Below are positions 23,154-34,481 of a stretch of 64,000 nt of DNA, one piece after another (positions within the stretch are counted from its first letter, which is position 1; every line of letters starts with the position of its first letter). This DNA is from Malachius bipustulatus (lineage: Eukaryota > Arthropoda > Insecta > Coleoptera > Melyridae). The position numbers and the translations under genes were made by a program. Under the pieces are notes generated by a model. That model ran no database searches. It had not been told where the DNA came from and was given only the letters and a program-made list of their open reading frames with translations. The stretch is taken from NCBI GenBank assembly GCA_910589415.1, contig OU342638.1:3410001-3474000 (forward strand). Direction: 5' to 3'.

Positions 23154-24101
23154 CAGTGTGACCCATTTGTTCTTGAAACACCCTGTAGAATCTTAATTTA
23201 TGGTGCGATTTTAAAGAAATTTCTTTTAAATCATAGAGCTTGATAAACTATATTTTGGGAGCAAAAAGCGTCTCATTCCTACAAAATCCAGGGCCTACTA
23301 GATCAGTGTTTACTTGTAAAATCTCAAAAATTCATATTAGCGATTGTTTTAGAAAAAAACTGGGCACGTCACGGGATTCACCAACCCTCAAAACGGTACT
23401 GTACTAAATTTTATTGAAAATGTCAGAGTAAAAAGGATCTTATAGTTATTTTAGAAATTCATAATAATACTCCGAATTTTTGATAAATTAATTTGAAAAA
23501 GGTCAAAAGCTATCATAAGTAAAAATTATAATTAAAAAAAGTAAAAAAATAAATAAATAAAAATAAAAAATAAAATAAGTAAATAAATAAATAAAAATAA
23601 ATAAATAAATATCTTATGGCTGTGGTAAAGCCCAAGTGTCAGAAGTTTTCAAGTAGCCTCAAGGGCTAATAAATAAATAAAAAATTATAATAAAAAAATT
23701 AAAGTACCTACATTATCACCAACTAGACGTACAATTTCTATTTTGTCTCTCTTGACCTTTTCGAATAAATTAATGAAAATTCGGAGTTCTATTATGAATT
23801 TCTAAAATAACTGCAAGATCCTTATTACTCTGACATTTCCAATAAAATTTAGTACAGTACCGTTTTGAGGGCTGGTGAATCCTGTGGCGTGCCCAATTTT
23901 TTTCTAAAAAAATCGCTAATATGAATTTTTGAGATTTTACAAGTAAACAGTGATCTAGTAGGCCTTGGATTTTGTAGGAATGAGACGCTTTTTGCTCCCA
24001 AAATATAGTTTATCAAGCTCTATGATTTAAAAGAAATTTCTTTAAAATCGCACCATAAATTAAGATTCTACAGGGTGTTTCAAGAAAAATGGGTCACACT
24101 G
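23154..24101. mobile_element. Fold-back element, ACAGTGTGACCC ends
   Basis: Two arms of about 340 bp (23154-23500 and 23740-24101) are inverted copies with scattered differences. The middle (23505-23735) is A/T-rich simple sequence. TA flanks both ends. No coding. Confidence 0.85.
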
Positions 24102-24626
24102 TACTTATGGTAACCTGTCATTTTAACGTTAGTCTTTGCGAACCGTTTAAGCCGATTAAATCCGACTAATTAAATCAATAAAATCGATTCCAAAGGACAT
24201 CTAACGGTAAAATGAGACATTACCTATACAACAGATTGAAGCGTCGTTGCCTAACGCTGTGATTCGTGAGTTCCTAGCATACAAAATCATATCGTCGTTT
24301 CATTTGGGATTTTACAGATTTTCAATTACATTTTACACAAAGAACAACATGACAAAAACAAATGCAAGAACAAATTGATTAAATATGAGATGTTAAAGAG
24401 ATAAAAATAACAGAACATGTGGCATGAGTTTGCGATAAAGGCAAATAAGGTTAAAATCCATCAATAAAATGCAATCAAAGATATAATAAAACTATACAGT
24501 GTGATCGTTTAAATAGTTTCAAATCAAATGCAGTTAAAAATTGTTGAGAGCAGAAAAGAGTTTAAAATACAAAGAAAATGTGACCATCGTAAAATAAATT
24601 GTTTGTAAAGAAAATGTGTTTCGATC

Positions 24627-24650
24627 ATAATAATAATAATAATAATAAAT
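24627..24650. repeat. (AAT)n microsatellite
   Basis: About eight AAT units. Confidence 0.85.
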
Positions 24651-25972
24651 ATTCAAAAAGGGCATGTGCTGGTTCAAGATTACAATAAATAAATAATAAT
24701 TACCTAAAACTCAAGTATAAATTTATCAAAAGGTAGTAGGGCTGTTAGGTTATTTTGAATAATGCAAATAACAATGAAAATGAAATCAAGCCTGTCCATA
24801 AAGGTTGCGATTAATTCACTGAAAATATCCAATTTATAAAAAGGTGGCATGGTAGTCACATGGTTAAACAATTTGAAAGAAGACAATAAAATGAAATATT
24901 GGAACTAGCGTGTCTTCAAAAGCACTTCAATAAACTAAACAGTTAGGGAACGTGTTTGAGTACCTATATGTGGGGACCCTCCTTTCAAAATCCTTTCAAT
25001 TTAAAAATGTGAAGTTTCAAATTATACATGTTAGAATAAAATATAAGCAATGGTAATCTCCTTTTACAAATCAATAATTCGTTGCAGTGTACATGAGCCC
25101 CAATTTAAAACAATGACAAATCTAATACCGCCAGCCAAGTGTTTTCCATCAGTCCTTTTTCTAAATAAACAATTTGTAACAAAAATGAAAATACAAGCAA
25201 ATAATTTAATTAAACGATATGAACTGATCTCTTGAGACATCATAATAAATAATAAATAAAAGAAATAACTCACGTGTATGCCAAGAATAATAAATGATTT
25301 GAAATTTGCTAGTGGTTTATTTGAGGAAAGTATCAGGACAGCATTTTTATTTTACAAATTTTAGAAAACTTTTTTTAAAATATCTGTTGTTTCACTGAAA
25401 TAAAAATAATTATTATTTGTATATTTTGCACGTCAGTCCATTAATATTAGGGCTTCAAAAAAGTGTCATACAATTTTGCTATAAAATGAATCCAAAATGT
25501 AATGTTAATGGGTTTTGTTTGAAAATTTGCATGCGATTTCCTATGGACGGTCTGTCGATGCAGCACTCGGTATAATGTCTATCTATCTATAATATGTATG
25601 TACCTTGTACCTGGATTGAAAAATGGAGTATAAGAAAATATCTAACATCTAAAATTAAAATTCGGTAGGTAGGTAATCCCTATACCTATTTTCGTGCTAA
25701 TTAAACTGTGCCTGGTTAAACACCAGCGAGTAATTCTTCGAGTGTCTCGTAATTATTAATTAGGTGAAAAGTTCATACAAACATAAGGTTCGGTAAAACA
25801 TTTTAAAATCGGTACGTATAAAGAAAATCCTATTTTATTTAATTTTGACAAATCCAAGAAAAATATTAGGTACCTAGGAAGCTGAAAATTTGAAAATTGA
25901 AATTTATTTATTCGGCATCTTTATTTATTCGGAATATTTATTCGGCATCACCTATTAATATAAACGACGCTA

Positions 25973-26594
25973 TACAGGATGATCCCGAAATGGCGGACAC
26001 GAAATACAGGGTGTTGTAGAGGATGTTCAGAAAGACTGTGAATTTAAAACAAAAATGGGTTCCTTGGCTTCGTTATCGAGATACCTATGGGTGTCCTTTT
26101 TCTTAAATTTAAAACGTAATGGCGGTCAAATTTAAACAACCTCCACTGGCAAAATACATGGTTTCAGATAACTATAACGATAGTGTCTGCTTTTTATTAT
26201 TTTTATTATCGGGAACGGAATTACAGGCATTCAAAGTTTACCTATTCTGTATGTTCAACAAAATTTTTCAATGTGGCATCGTTGTTCGAATTCGAGATTT
26301 TGAATAATATTATCGTAAATATGTATCCGCGCAACGATTATTGTTTCAAGCTTTGTTGTGTTTCCATTTCATATGTTTCCATGGTAACATCTATCTGGGT
26401 ATTGTAGACCCTACACAATATTTTTCTGCCTGAAGAATGTTATATCCAGTGCAGTGTTGTGACTTTATTTTCTACAAAAGTGGTCATATCTTCTTAAGGG
26501 AGCCATACTGGAGAAAAAAGTATGGCTCAACTTAGACTCTTTAATCCACAATAGATGCTGTGGTGCTGTCCGTGTCCGCCATTTCGGGATCATA
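25973..26594. mobile_element. TIR element with ATGATCCCGAAATGGCGG ends
   Basis: The left end (25974 on) ATGATCCCGAAATGGCGGAC reappears inverted at about 26570-26594. Not a long palindrome; the interior carries short ORFs without recognised domains. Probably a MITE. Confidence 0.6.
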
Positions 26595-26805
26595 TATTCA
26601 TCACATATTTCATCATATATTTCGGGATCGCATATTATACAGGTACAGAGCTGTCTGTTCAATTACTCACTCAGAGTAATTGAACTACCGATTACTAATT
26701 ACCTGTTACTGTAATTGGAATAAATATTTCCAAACTACCTCAAACATGAAAAGTAATTCAACTACCAATTCCTTTTGAAATGTAGTTGAAGTGTTCTCAA
26801 CTACA

Positions 26806-27120
26806 GTAATTCAACTACTGACAAAGTAATTCAACTACTGACAGAGTAATTCAACTACTGACAAAGTAATTCAACTACTGACAAAATAATTCAACTACTG
26901 AAAAAGTAATTCAACTACTGACAAAGTAATTCAACTACTGACAATGTAATTCAACTACTGACAGAGTAGTTCAACTACTGACAAAGTAATTCAACTACTG
27001 ACGAAGTAATTCAACTACTGACAAAATAATTCAACTACTGAAAAAGTAATCCAACTACTGACAAAGTAATTCAACTACTGACAGAGTAATTCAACTACTG
27101 ATAAAGTAATTAAACTATTG
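26806..27120. repeat. 20-bp minisatellite, 16 copies in exact register
   Basis: GTAATTCAACTACTGACAAA is repeated 16 times with a strict 20-base period and few substitutions; the last unit is degenerate. Diverged versions of the core AATTCAACTAC extend leftward to about 26680. There are no unique spacers, so it is not a CRISPR array. It lies about 0.56 kb from the C-terminal end of a hAT transposase pseudogene. Confidence 0.95.
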
Positions 27121-27677
27121 TTTAATTACTTTGCGTTTTACGAAAAGTGCGATTTTCACTCGATTATAACTCTCACGCTCCTTAATTTAAAGTGCAACCG
27201 TAAAAATCATTTTCATGGGATCTTTTAGTCAATTTGAAAATGCAATAATATATGGGACATTACATTTAAAAAACAAACATGGTAGCCATTTCCGGTACAC
27301 ACGCTATTATGAAAATATTTTCTTTCGACGGATCATATACCGTCATATTCCGTAACCAAAATTTCAAATCGATACCTTTCTTCGTTCTTCGTATATTTCT
27401 AATGTCCCATCTCAATCAATCACCTTCTGTAAAAAAAACCAGTATCTTTTAGTATTTATAAATTCAATCTAAGAAGATGTGGTACCTATAGCGACAGCCT
27501 ACAGGTTAAAGTTGAATAGAGGTCAGAGAAGAGTAGGTAAGGTGTATTTAAAAAATAAATAAATACATACATAAACATTTATTATTCTCAACAAAAAATT
27601 AAAACATTGAAAAAAAAACGGTTTCTTCGTATGATAAAATTAACAGGTCACTCTTATATACCAAACTTGGCATTTTC

Positions 27678-29056
27678 TCAGGGTATGCATTTATATCTAT
27701 TTGAGTTTGCTTTCAGAAGTACCAGTTGTTCAAAATGCTCATACGATAAAGCATGTCTCCTCGGTGCATTAACAATTTCCGCAAAAGAAAATAATCTCTC
27801 CACTGGGGCTGAAGAAGGAAGACAAGTATTATACTTCAGGAATAATTTCATGAGCGTAGGGTAATTCTGCAGAGCTGATATGTCCGAGTTGGGATCATTG
27901 AGGTACTGCAAAATTTCTAGTTAAATTCGTTTTTCTAAAATGTATGCCAACTCTTGTCAATCCTGGGTCATTGTTCTCAATCTCAAGTTCAAAAAAGTCA
28001 TTCAGAGGACTAGGCGACTGTACTAATGTTTTATCTGGATCTTCGGCAGAGTCTCCCGAGATGATATTATCATTTTCGATTGCCTCTAGAATAATCTTAG
28101 TGATATTTTCATTTAAATCATAACTTTTAAAATCTTCGAAGTTATTAAGCCATCTCAATTTAAACTGGGGCAAAGTAAAGGCGCCAATGATAGCCTCTTT
28201 GGACGTGAAGAAAAATCAAAATATATGCTGAATCTCTTCAGCAACGCTTCGGAGCATGCAACAATTATTGGTCTTACAAGAGCCAACTCTTTGGATTGCA
28301 GCTTTTTAAATTTTATATAAAGCGAGCCTAAACATGGCAACAAATATCCAAAGTATGTACATATGCTGTTCGCCATGCAGTATGTCCAATGCTTTCGATA
28401 ATGGCTCCAATATCATACAGTATTCGTTAAGATATTCTAGCTCAGACTCTTTAAACATGTGATTCTTTATATTCAGTTTTTCAAATAGCGTAGGCAACTT
28501 CTCTTTACATTTTAAAATTTGTGAAAGTGAATCAAACAATGAATTCCAGCGAGTTGCACCGGGATAACTTAATGTATGTTTCAATACGTCGTAAATAATT
28601 TCACTACTTTTTGGTCTTCCCGCCATCTTCCAAAGAATTGTACATTTTGCTATGACATTTGTATGTCTTGTTCTTAATGTTGTATTTTTTTGTATTGCAT
28701 TCTTCACATCTGTTGTTGCTATGAGATTTAAAGAATGACTAGCATATCTTACATGCTTAGGTAATTGCATAGAAACAGTGGCCGATATGTCTACAAAGTC
28801 GTATAGTCTTCATCTCCTTCATTTTCTTCTTCATCTTCATCATACTTGTCTGCAGTTTTTTCATTAACATCTCGTACAAATTCCTTAAAAGCTTTAATAA
28901 AATTAGATCCATTGTCAGAAACAGTTGCTACTAATTTATTATTGCACAAATTAAAGCTAGTATGAATATTGTCCAACATTTCAGCGATTTTGTCGTAAGT
29001 GTGACTGCCAGCAAATCTTTTGCAAGCAAGTGCTGCAGAACATTAGTTGGTCTAAT
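27678..29056 (-). pseudogene. hAT-superfamily transposase, N-terminally truncated
   Basis: Pieces in order on the minus strand: a VSDNGSNFIKAFKEF motif with the first catalytic Asp region (about 28925-28880), an acidic insertion, YASHSLNLIATTD (about 28740), GATRWNSLFDSL (about 28560) with the conserved tryptophan, helical insertion pieces, and the C-terminal dimerisation domain (27911-27678) with YPTLMKLFLKYNTCLPSSAP and VERLFSF. At least four frameshifts separate these blocks. The N-terminal BED finger and start are lost where a non-LTR element adjoins at 29057. No terminal repeats identified. Clearly dead. Confidence 0.85.
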
Positions 29057-29648
29057 GAGAAGAGTGCTTCTCAAAAACTTGGAACACTCTTCCGCACGAA
29101 GAAATTTTATACACCACAACAGCTTCTCCTCTTATACAAGGCTCAAATCCGACCATCCTTGGAGTACTGCTCACATGTTTGGAGCTCAGCTCCCAAACAT
29201 ACGCTGAGACTACTCGACTCTATTCAGAAAAGAGCCATCCGCTTGATTGGGGACCCAGATTTGACAAAAAATTTAGACACTCTCGAACATCGAAGAAGAG
29301 TAGCTGACCTGAGTCTGTTTTACAGATATTTTAATGGAAGGTGTTCAAAAGACGTGGCCCGCTTGATCCCACAAAGAACAAGACCGGGCAGATATACACG
29401 TCGAGCCGCAGACGCTCATCCGTATCAGGTTCAGCTCGTTACACCTCGTACCACCCTATTTCAGACTTATTTTATGTACAGAACCGCATCACTTTGGAAT
29501 AGCATTCCAAAGGGCGTGTTTCCCGAAGTATACAACTTACAGAGATTCAAGGCACACGTAAATCGATATATCCGCTCATGCACCGCTCCCAGAGCGTCAT
29601 AGGGATTTCCCTGCAGTGCATGTGCATTTTCAAAAAAAAAAAAAAAAA
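29057..29648 (+). mobile_element. 5'-truncated copy of the 7.9-10.9 kb non-LTR family
   Basis: Begins within the reverse transcriptase C-terminal region (AAGAGTGCTTCTCAAAAACT) and matches the other copy closely to its 3' end, finishing with an A-tail of about 17 bases (29632-29648). The C-terminal reading frame (about 29057-29602) is open, including a tryptophan where the longer copy has a stop. It joins a hAT pseudogene on its left to errantivirus env on its right. No target duplication seen. Confidence 0.9.
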
Positions 29649-30977
29649 TGCTGAATTTAGTTTTAAGATTTTCTAATTCATTGATTAGTGATTTAGTCTC
29701 ATCTCGGTGAATTGCACTGATTTCAAGTTCCGGAATTCTTGCAATTTCTTGATTGTTTTTATTTTGGATCTCCAACCTGTGGATGTGAATGACTTGTTCT
29801 TGTGCTGTAGTATCTTGAAATGTTTGCAGCGTCGTGTTAAGTTTTGCTGGTAATCTTTGGGTACTGTGATTACATAGCTTCTATGAAGATTTATCAAGGT
29901 TTCTTGATTAGGACAGGAATGTCGTAGAAAGACTTCTTTTGGTGATCAATCCATTGGTTGATGGAAATATTCTCAATTTTTGTTGATCAATTTTGTTGAA
30001 GTCTTAGTTGCGTGCTATAACATTTGTCGAAGGACTTGCTGATTTGGATTAATTGGATTTCGCAGTTGGTTTCCTCTTCTATGCTGGAGAGTTCAGGGAG
30101 GTGACACAGATAAACATCATCTGGTGATATAAATCTCCATAATTCTCCATAAATCCAAAATATTCTTCGTTCATTATAAGGTAAGGATGTTTAGGCATAA
30201 TGAGGTGAAAGGTTTGTTCTTCGTCGAAGGAAATAGGAGAGGAATATAGATGATAGTACGTATAGTCTGACTTTTCCATTAATGGTAAATCTAAAATGAA
30301 AATTATTTCGAAATTCCTACGAACGGCTTTTACTTTTAAATCAATTCGTTTTTATATATTTCCTTTTTGAATACTAATGACGATCCTTCTAAATTATGCA
30401 TCGCCCTTAGTATTTCATTTTCCAATAGTTTTGGCTGTATTATAGAGTGGTGAAATACATTGGTTTTTGCAAATGTAATTGCATTTTCAGTTGTTAAGAA
30501 TATTTGATTAACTATTGTAAGTAGCAAATTCACTTGTATAAATATGTAATTTATAAATGTTTTAATGTTAATCAATTTATTAAACCTCTTTTTTCCCTAA
30601 TATTGGAAGCTGGAAAAAGTCTATTCATAGTTTTCCTTAAATTTCTAACATTAAAAGCTAAAACGTTAATGTATTTAGCTGAACCTATTCTAAGTTTTTG
30701 TGTAAGTGTTCTATTCAATTTCCAAAATGTTTTCTAAATCTTCGGCTTCTTTGACTAAATGTTCGAGATTGTGGACGTGTACACGAAGGACCATTTATTA
30801 TTTATGATTTTTACATTACCAATCCTTTTTGGTAGAAGACCTGGATTTTCGGTGATTTTGTTGATATATGGATTGCAGTTTATTAGTCCTGCACAGAGTG
30901 TCCTGAAACAAGTCTTAAATTGTCAGCGTGTACGTTTTCGGTTTCGTCAGTATCAGGTTTCTTTATTTTATACTTAT
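29649..30977 (-). pseudogene. env: Errantivirus-like env, second copy, degraded
   Basis: Minus-strand fragments follow the order of an insect F-protein-like envelope: a surface part with ITENPGLLPKRIGN (about 30870), a REKR cleavage site followed by GLIN (about 30595-30575), a heptad region (30540-30340), an ectodomain piece with LIMPKHPYLIMNEEYF (30210-30150), and Leu/Glu-rich heptads at 29775-29655. Frameshifts and stops occur throughout, including a TGA right after the cleavage site. It lies downstream, in the same orientation, of the integrase pieces at 33068-38552, so it probably belongs to the same provirus. The element's 3' end is lost at the non-LTR junction (29648). Confidence 0.65.
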
Positions 30978-31188
30978 TGTAGTATGTCTGAATTTTTAAT
31001 TAGATTTATTATATTCTAAGTAGTCTCTGTCTGCAGGTAATGTGTAACTATGACAGCAGGTGACAGTCAATAAATAAATAAGTTAGGGAAAATTGATTGT
31101 GAATATTAAAAGTTACTCAAGAAGATCTAATTAAATAACGTTAAATTATTAGTTGGTTTTAATTAAAGCTATCCTGACAAACACTACA
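30978..31188 (+). repeat. TRIM LTR (left)
   Basis: 211 bp; nearly identical to 31946-32178 apart from an insertion of about 22 bp in the right copy. Confidence 0.88.
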
Positions 31189-31659
31189 AATTTCAGAAGC
31201 GGGATATGAAGTCCATGTGCATCGAATTATCTCCATTAATAATTAGTCATGTGTTATGAAATTATGGGATTAAGAAAATTATGTACTTATTAGTGGATGC
31301 AGCGCATGAATCGGTGTTGGTGTTATTAGTTATCACAATCCTCCCTCAAGAAAGTATCGTCGAGTGACTCCAGTAGTTGACTTTGTTCCCCGAACGATTG
31401 ATTGAATACCTAACCGATGTAAGTGGTAGTTATAACGTGGAATTCGGACTATTTTTATAATAAATTAGAAATTGACAACAGAAATATGACACATCAGTCG
31501 AATGATCCAGCTATTATTATGCAGCTAGGAAAAGTTGGTACCCTAGCGTATGACGTAATAAACGCTCCATATCAAGTTGCTAAAAACTTTATGCTAGATT
31601 TGAAGCAACTATGGTAAGAGATGGTGCAAGCACAGGTGACCAAAGAAGTTATGTATCTA

Positions 31660-31880
31660 TTAGGAAAAGTTATGGAAAATTATTTATGAAGAAGACAATA
31701 TTATTATGAATTATGAAGTTATGTATCTATTAGGAAGAGTTGTGGAAAATTATTTATGAAGAAGACAATATTAATATGAATTACGAAGTTATTATGCAGT
31801 TATATATCTATTAGGAAAAATTATGGAAAATTATTATGTAGTTAATTATGAAATTATGTATCTATTAGGACGAATTATGC
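31660..31880. repeat. Tandem repeat inside the TRIM
   Basis: A unit around TTATGTATCTATTAGGAAAA and TTATGGAAAATTATTTATGA recurs three to four times with differing lengths. Confidence 0.7.
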
Positions 31881-31945
31881 AAAATTAAGAATTTAATTAA
31901 TATCGGCATGTCTGAGGTCAGACAGTAAGGTCAGAATTGCCGAGT

Positions 31946-32178
31946 TGTAGTATGTCTGAATTTTTAATTAGATTTATTATATTCTAAGTAGTCTCTGTCT
32001 GCAGGTAATGTGTAACTATGACAGCAGGTGACAGTCAATAAATAAATAAGTTAGAGAAAATTGATTGTGAATATTAAAAGTTACTCAAGAAGATCTAATT
32101 AAATTAAACGTTATGTTATCTAATTAAACGTTAAATTATTAGTTGGGTTTAATTAAAGCTATCCTGACAAACACTACA
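31946..32178 (+). repeat. TRIM LTR (right)
   Basis: 233 bp; partner of 30978-31188 with a local duplication of TAATTAAACGTTA. Confidence 0.88.
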
Positions 32179-32222
32179 TTATTATGTTCTAATTTTTCTA
32201 ATATGATATAGGGTCACGTATA

Positions 32223-33065
32223 CAGGGTGAGTCATTGATATGGGAAAGCTCGATTACACCTATACCATTGAAGATATCGAAGTGAACCAAAAAGTGCTGT
32301 AAATGGGAGGGTAAAGTGCAGTTTGTGAAATTATTTTCAGATACACAGGATGGCCCAATATCGCTGTACGCCATACAACTTTGTTATTTTAAATAGGACA
32401 CCCTCTATATTATTACATTTTCATATTGTTTGAGAAAAGTCAAAAAGAATGGTTTGTAAAGTTGAAGTTTGTATTGAGCAATTTATGAGTTATAAACAAA
32501 TGAAAATCGCGATTTTTCATTTTCAAAGCAGCTTAAATTGAAAACGGCTTGAGATATGGAAAAACGGTTTACATGTCTCTATCTTAATTTTTAATTTGGT
32601 ATCCTATCATGTAGCTGAAATTTTTATACCGGGTGATGAAAATAATCAAATTTTTTACCACTCTGTATAAAAATTTCATCCATCCAATAGGATACCGCTT
32701 GAAAAGTTAAGATAGGAACATGTAAACCGTTTTTCCATATCTCGAGCCGTTTTCAATATAAGCGCTTTGAAAATGGAAAATCGCGATTTTCATTTGTTTA
32801 TAACTCATAAATTGCTCATTACAAACTTCAACTAACCATTCTTTTTGACTTTTCTCAAGTAATCTGAAGATGTAATAATATAGAGGGTGTCCTATTTAAA
32901 ATAACAAAGTTGTATGGCGTACAGCGATATTGGGCCATCCTGTGTATCTGAAAATTATTTTACAAACTGCACTTTACCCTCCCATTTACAGCACTTTTTG
33001 GTTCATTTCGATATCTTCAATGGTGTAGGTGCAATCGAGCTTTCCCATATCAATGACTCACCCTG
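32223..33065. mobile_element. Fold-back element, CAGGGTGAGTCATTG ends
   Basis: 843 bp, almost entirely two inverted arms of about 400 bp that meet near 32650. TA flanks each end. The inner arms contain a core (AAAACGGCTTGAGATATGG, TTACATGTCTCTATCTTAA) that recurs in the fold-backs at 43951, 53790 and 61460. Integrase-type coding lies on its right and resumes on its left. Confidence 0.9.
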
Positions 33066-33067
33066 TA

Positions 33068-33229
33068 TAATTTTGAAGATTTCTTTTTTTCTTAGAGAAT
33101 TGTTCTTTTTTTAACACTTTTTCATTTACTTTGAAAGGGTCTTTGGTCTTGTGATTAAGTTTGTTAATTGGTTTTTGTTTGTCTTCCCCTAATTTTGATG
33201 ACACGTTTCTATATAGTTTTATAGAAATA
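33068..33229 (-). pseudogene. pol: Errantivirus-like integrase, C-terminal piece
   Basis: The minus-strand frame reads through LYRNVSSKLGEDKQ and a Lys-rich stretch as in integrase C-termini. Its right edge is the 13-bp duplication (33217-33229) made by the retrozyme insertion; the frame continues at 34469-34481 and beyond. Confidence 0.6.
33217..33229. repeat. 13-bp target-site duplication (left)
   Basis: TTTTATAGAAATA, repeated at 34469-34481 on the other side of the ribozyme-bearing insertion. Confidence 0.85.
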
Positions 33230-33378
33230 GATTTCTAATTATTTTTATTGAAACACTTATTTGATTATATAATATAATTTGATGAATTTTATTGGGATTT
33301 AGGTTCTAATTTAAATTTGCCACTAAAGATTATTTACAGAACAAATTAGATAAACTTTCGTACAGCATGCGAGGAGAA

Positions 33379-33442
33379 GACTGAAGACATGGACGGTACC
33401 GTTTCGTCCTTATTATGGACTCATCAGCATATCGTATCAGTC
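33379..33442 (-). ncRNA. Hammerhead ribozyme 1
   Basis: On the minus strand: stem I 5' side GACTGATACGATATG, core CTGATGA, stem II GTCC-loop-GGAC, core GAAA, a very short stem III (ACGGTACCGT) and the cleavage triplet GTC, then stem I 3' side CATGTCTTCAGTC. Stem I pairs at both ends (ATATG with CATGT, GACTGA with TCAGTC) around an internal loop, as in type I hammerheads with loop contacts. All conserved core positions appear intact. Confidence 0.9.
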
Positions 33443-33728
33443 AGCTCTAAACCACACATGCTATACGAAATTTGGAAGTTCCATCTATTTACTTATGAGA
33501 ATCAATGTGTAGTTCTTAAATTAATAAAAACCTCTGCATTAGTAGTGTAAAGTTCATAAATCCAAGACAACTCTACTGTTATAGCGAGGATAATACTATA
33601 TAAAAGACACGCACGTTTCTCTGGTTGCCTGCTCAATCATTTGAAAATTAAAAGCCACTACAAAACGAAAACACCAGTTAGAATAGATGGAACTTCCAAA
33701 TTTCGTATAGCATGTGTGGTTTAGAGCT

Positions 33729-33792
33729 GACTGATATGATATGCTGATGAGTCCATAATAAGGACGAAACGGTACCGTCCATGTCTTCAGTC
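33729..33792 (+). ncRNA. Hammerhead ribozyme 2
   Basis: Same architecture as ribozyme 1 on the plus strand: CTGATGA at 33743-33749, stem II GTCC/GGAC with loop ATAATAA, GAAA, stem III closed as CGGTACCG, cleavage predicted after C33779. Stem I pairs at GACTGA/TCAGTC and ATATG/CATGT. Core intact. Confidence 0.92.
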
Positions 33793-34301
33793 TTCTCCTC
33801 GCATGCTGTACGAAAGTTTTTCTAATTTGTTCTGTAAAGAATCTTTAGTGGCAAATTTAAATTAGAACCTAAATCCCAATAAAATTCATCAAATTATATT
33901 ATATAATCAAATAAGTGGCTCAAGAAAAATAATTATAAATCTCAAAAGGCCAGGGTGAAAAAATGTGCCATAACATCTTAATTCGTGTAGTAAAATCTAC
34001 TTTATAAATACACTAGTAAAAATTCAATAAAATTAGCTTGAAAATGAATGTGGGTAGGTATATACTTATGAGAATCAATGTGTAGTTCTTGAATTAATAA
34101 AAACCTCTGCATTAGTAGTGTAAAGTTCATAAATCCATGACAACTCTACTGTTATAGCGAGGATAATACTATATAAAAGACACGCACGTTTCTCTGGTTG
34201 CCTGCTCACTCATTTGAAAATTAAAAGCCACTACAAAACGAAAACACCAGTTAGAATAGATGGAACTTCCAAATTTCGTATAGCATGTGTGGTTTAGAGC
34301 T

Positions 34302-34362
34302 GACTGATATATGCTGATGAGTCCATAATAAGGAAGAAACGGTACCGTCCATGTCTTCAGTC
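34302..34362 (+). ncRNA. Hammerhead ribozyme 3 (weakened)
   Basis: Same core with cleavage predicted after 34349. Stem II has lost one pair (GGAC changed to GGAA) and stem I lacks three bases of its 5' side, so it is probably less active than copies 1 and 2. Confidence 0.85.
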
Positions 34363-34468
34363 TTCTCCTCGCATGCTGTACGAAAGTTTTTCTAATTTGT
34401 TCTGTAAAGAATCTTTAGTGGCGAATTTAAATTAGAACCTAAATCCCAATATAATTCATCAAATTATA

Positions 34469-34481
34469 TTTTATAGAAATA
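34469..34481. repeat. 13-bp target-site duplication (right)
   Basis: TTTTATAGAAATA, identical to 33217-33229. Confidence 0.85.

Larger units (their letters stand above)
22334..25571. mobile_element. 3.2-kb non-coding TIR element
   Basis: Left end ACCGGGTGTTGCATCGGCAG and right end the complement of ACCGAGTGCTGCATCGACAG form an inverted pair flanked by TATA on both sides. No transposase is visible inside. A fold-back element (23154-24101) is nested within, and AT-rich low-complexity DNA with AAT repeats fills much of the rest. Superfamily unknown. Confidence 0.6.
30978..32178 (+). mobile_element. TRIM: 1.2-kb non-coding LTR element
   Basis: LTRs 30978-31188 and 31946-32178 begin TGTAGT and end ACTACA. 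The target duplication TTAT is at 30974-30977 and 32179-32182. Just after the left LTR, TTTCAGAAGCGGGAT resembles a tRNA-Leu primer site (TGTCAGAAGTGGGAT), suggesting plus orientation. The 0.76-kb interior contains a repeated GAAGTTATGTATCTATTAGG unit and a 64-codon ORF of no recognised type. Inserted between the integrase and env parts of the errantivirus-like element. Confidence 0.85.
33230..34468. mobile_element. Hammerhead-bearing retrozyme / Penelope-like insertion
   Basis: A 1239-bp insertion made only of copies of one monomer: a partial inverted copy (33230-33487), a full plus-strand unit of about 570 bp (33490-34061), and a partial plus-strand unit (34062-34468). Each copy contains a hammerhead ribozyme. 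The cleavage sites of the two tandem copies are 570 bases apart. It is bounded by a 13-bp direct duplication, and removing one duplication plus the insertion lets the flanking integrase frame read through, so the ends are exact. Non-coding. Metazoan retrozymes and Penelope-like elements are known to carry type I hammerheads and to form tandem or inverted-tandem copies; which of these this belongs to is not settled. Confidence 0.88.

Noticed and set aside
26806..27120. CRISPR-like array
   Set aside because: Units are head to tail with no unique spacers, in eukaryotic DNA; it is a minisatellite.
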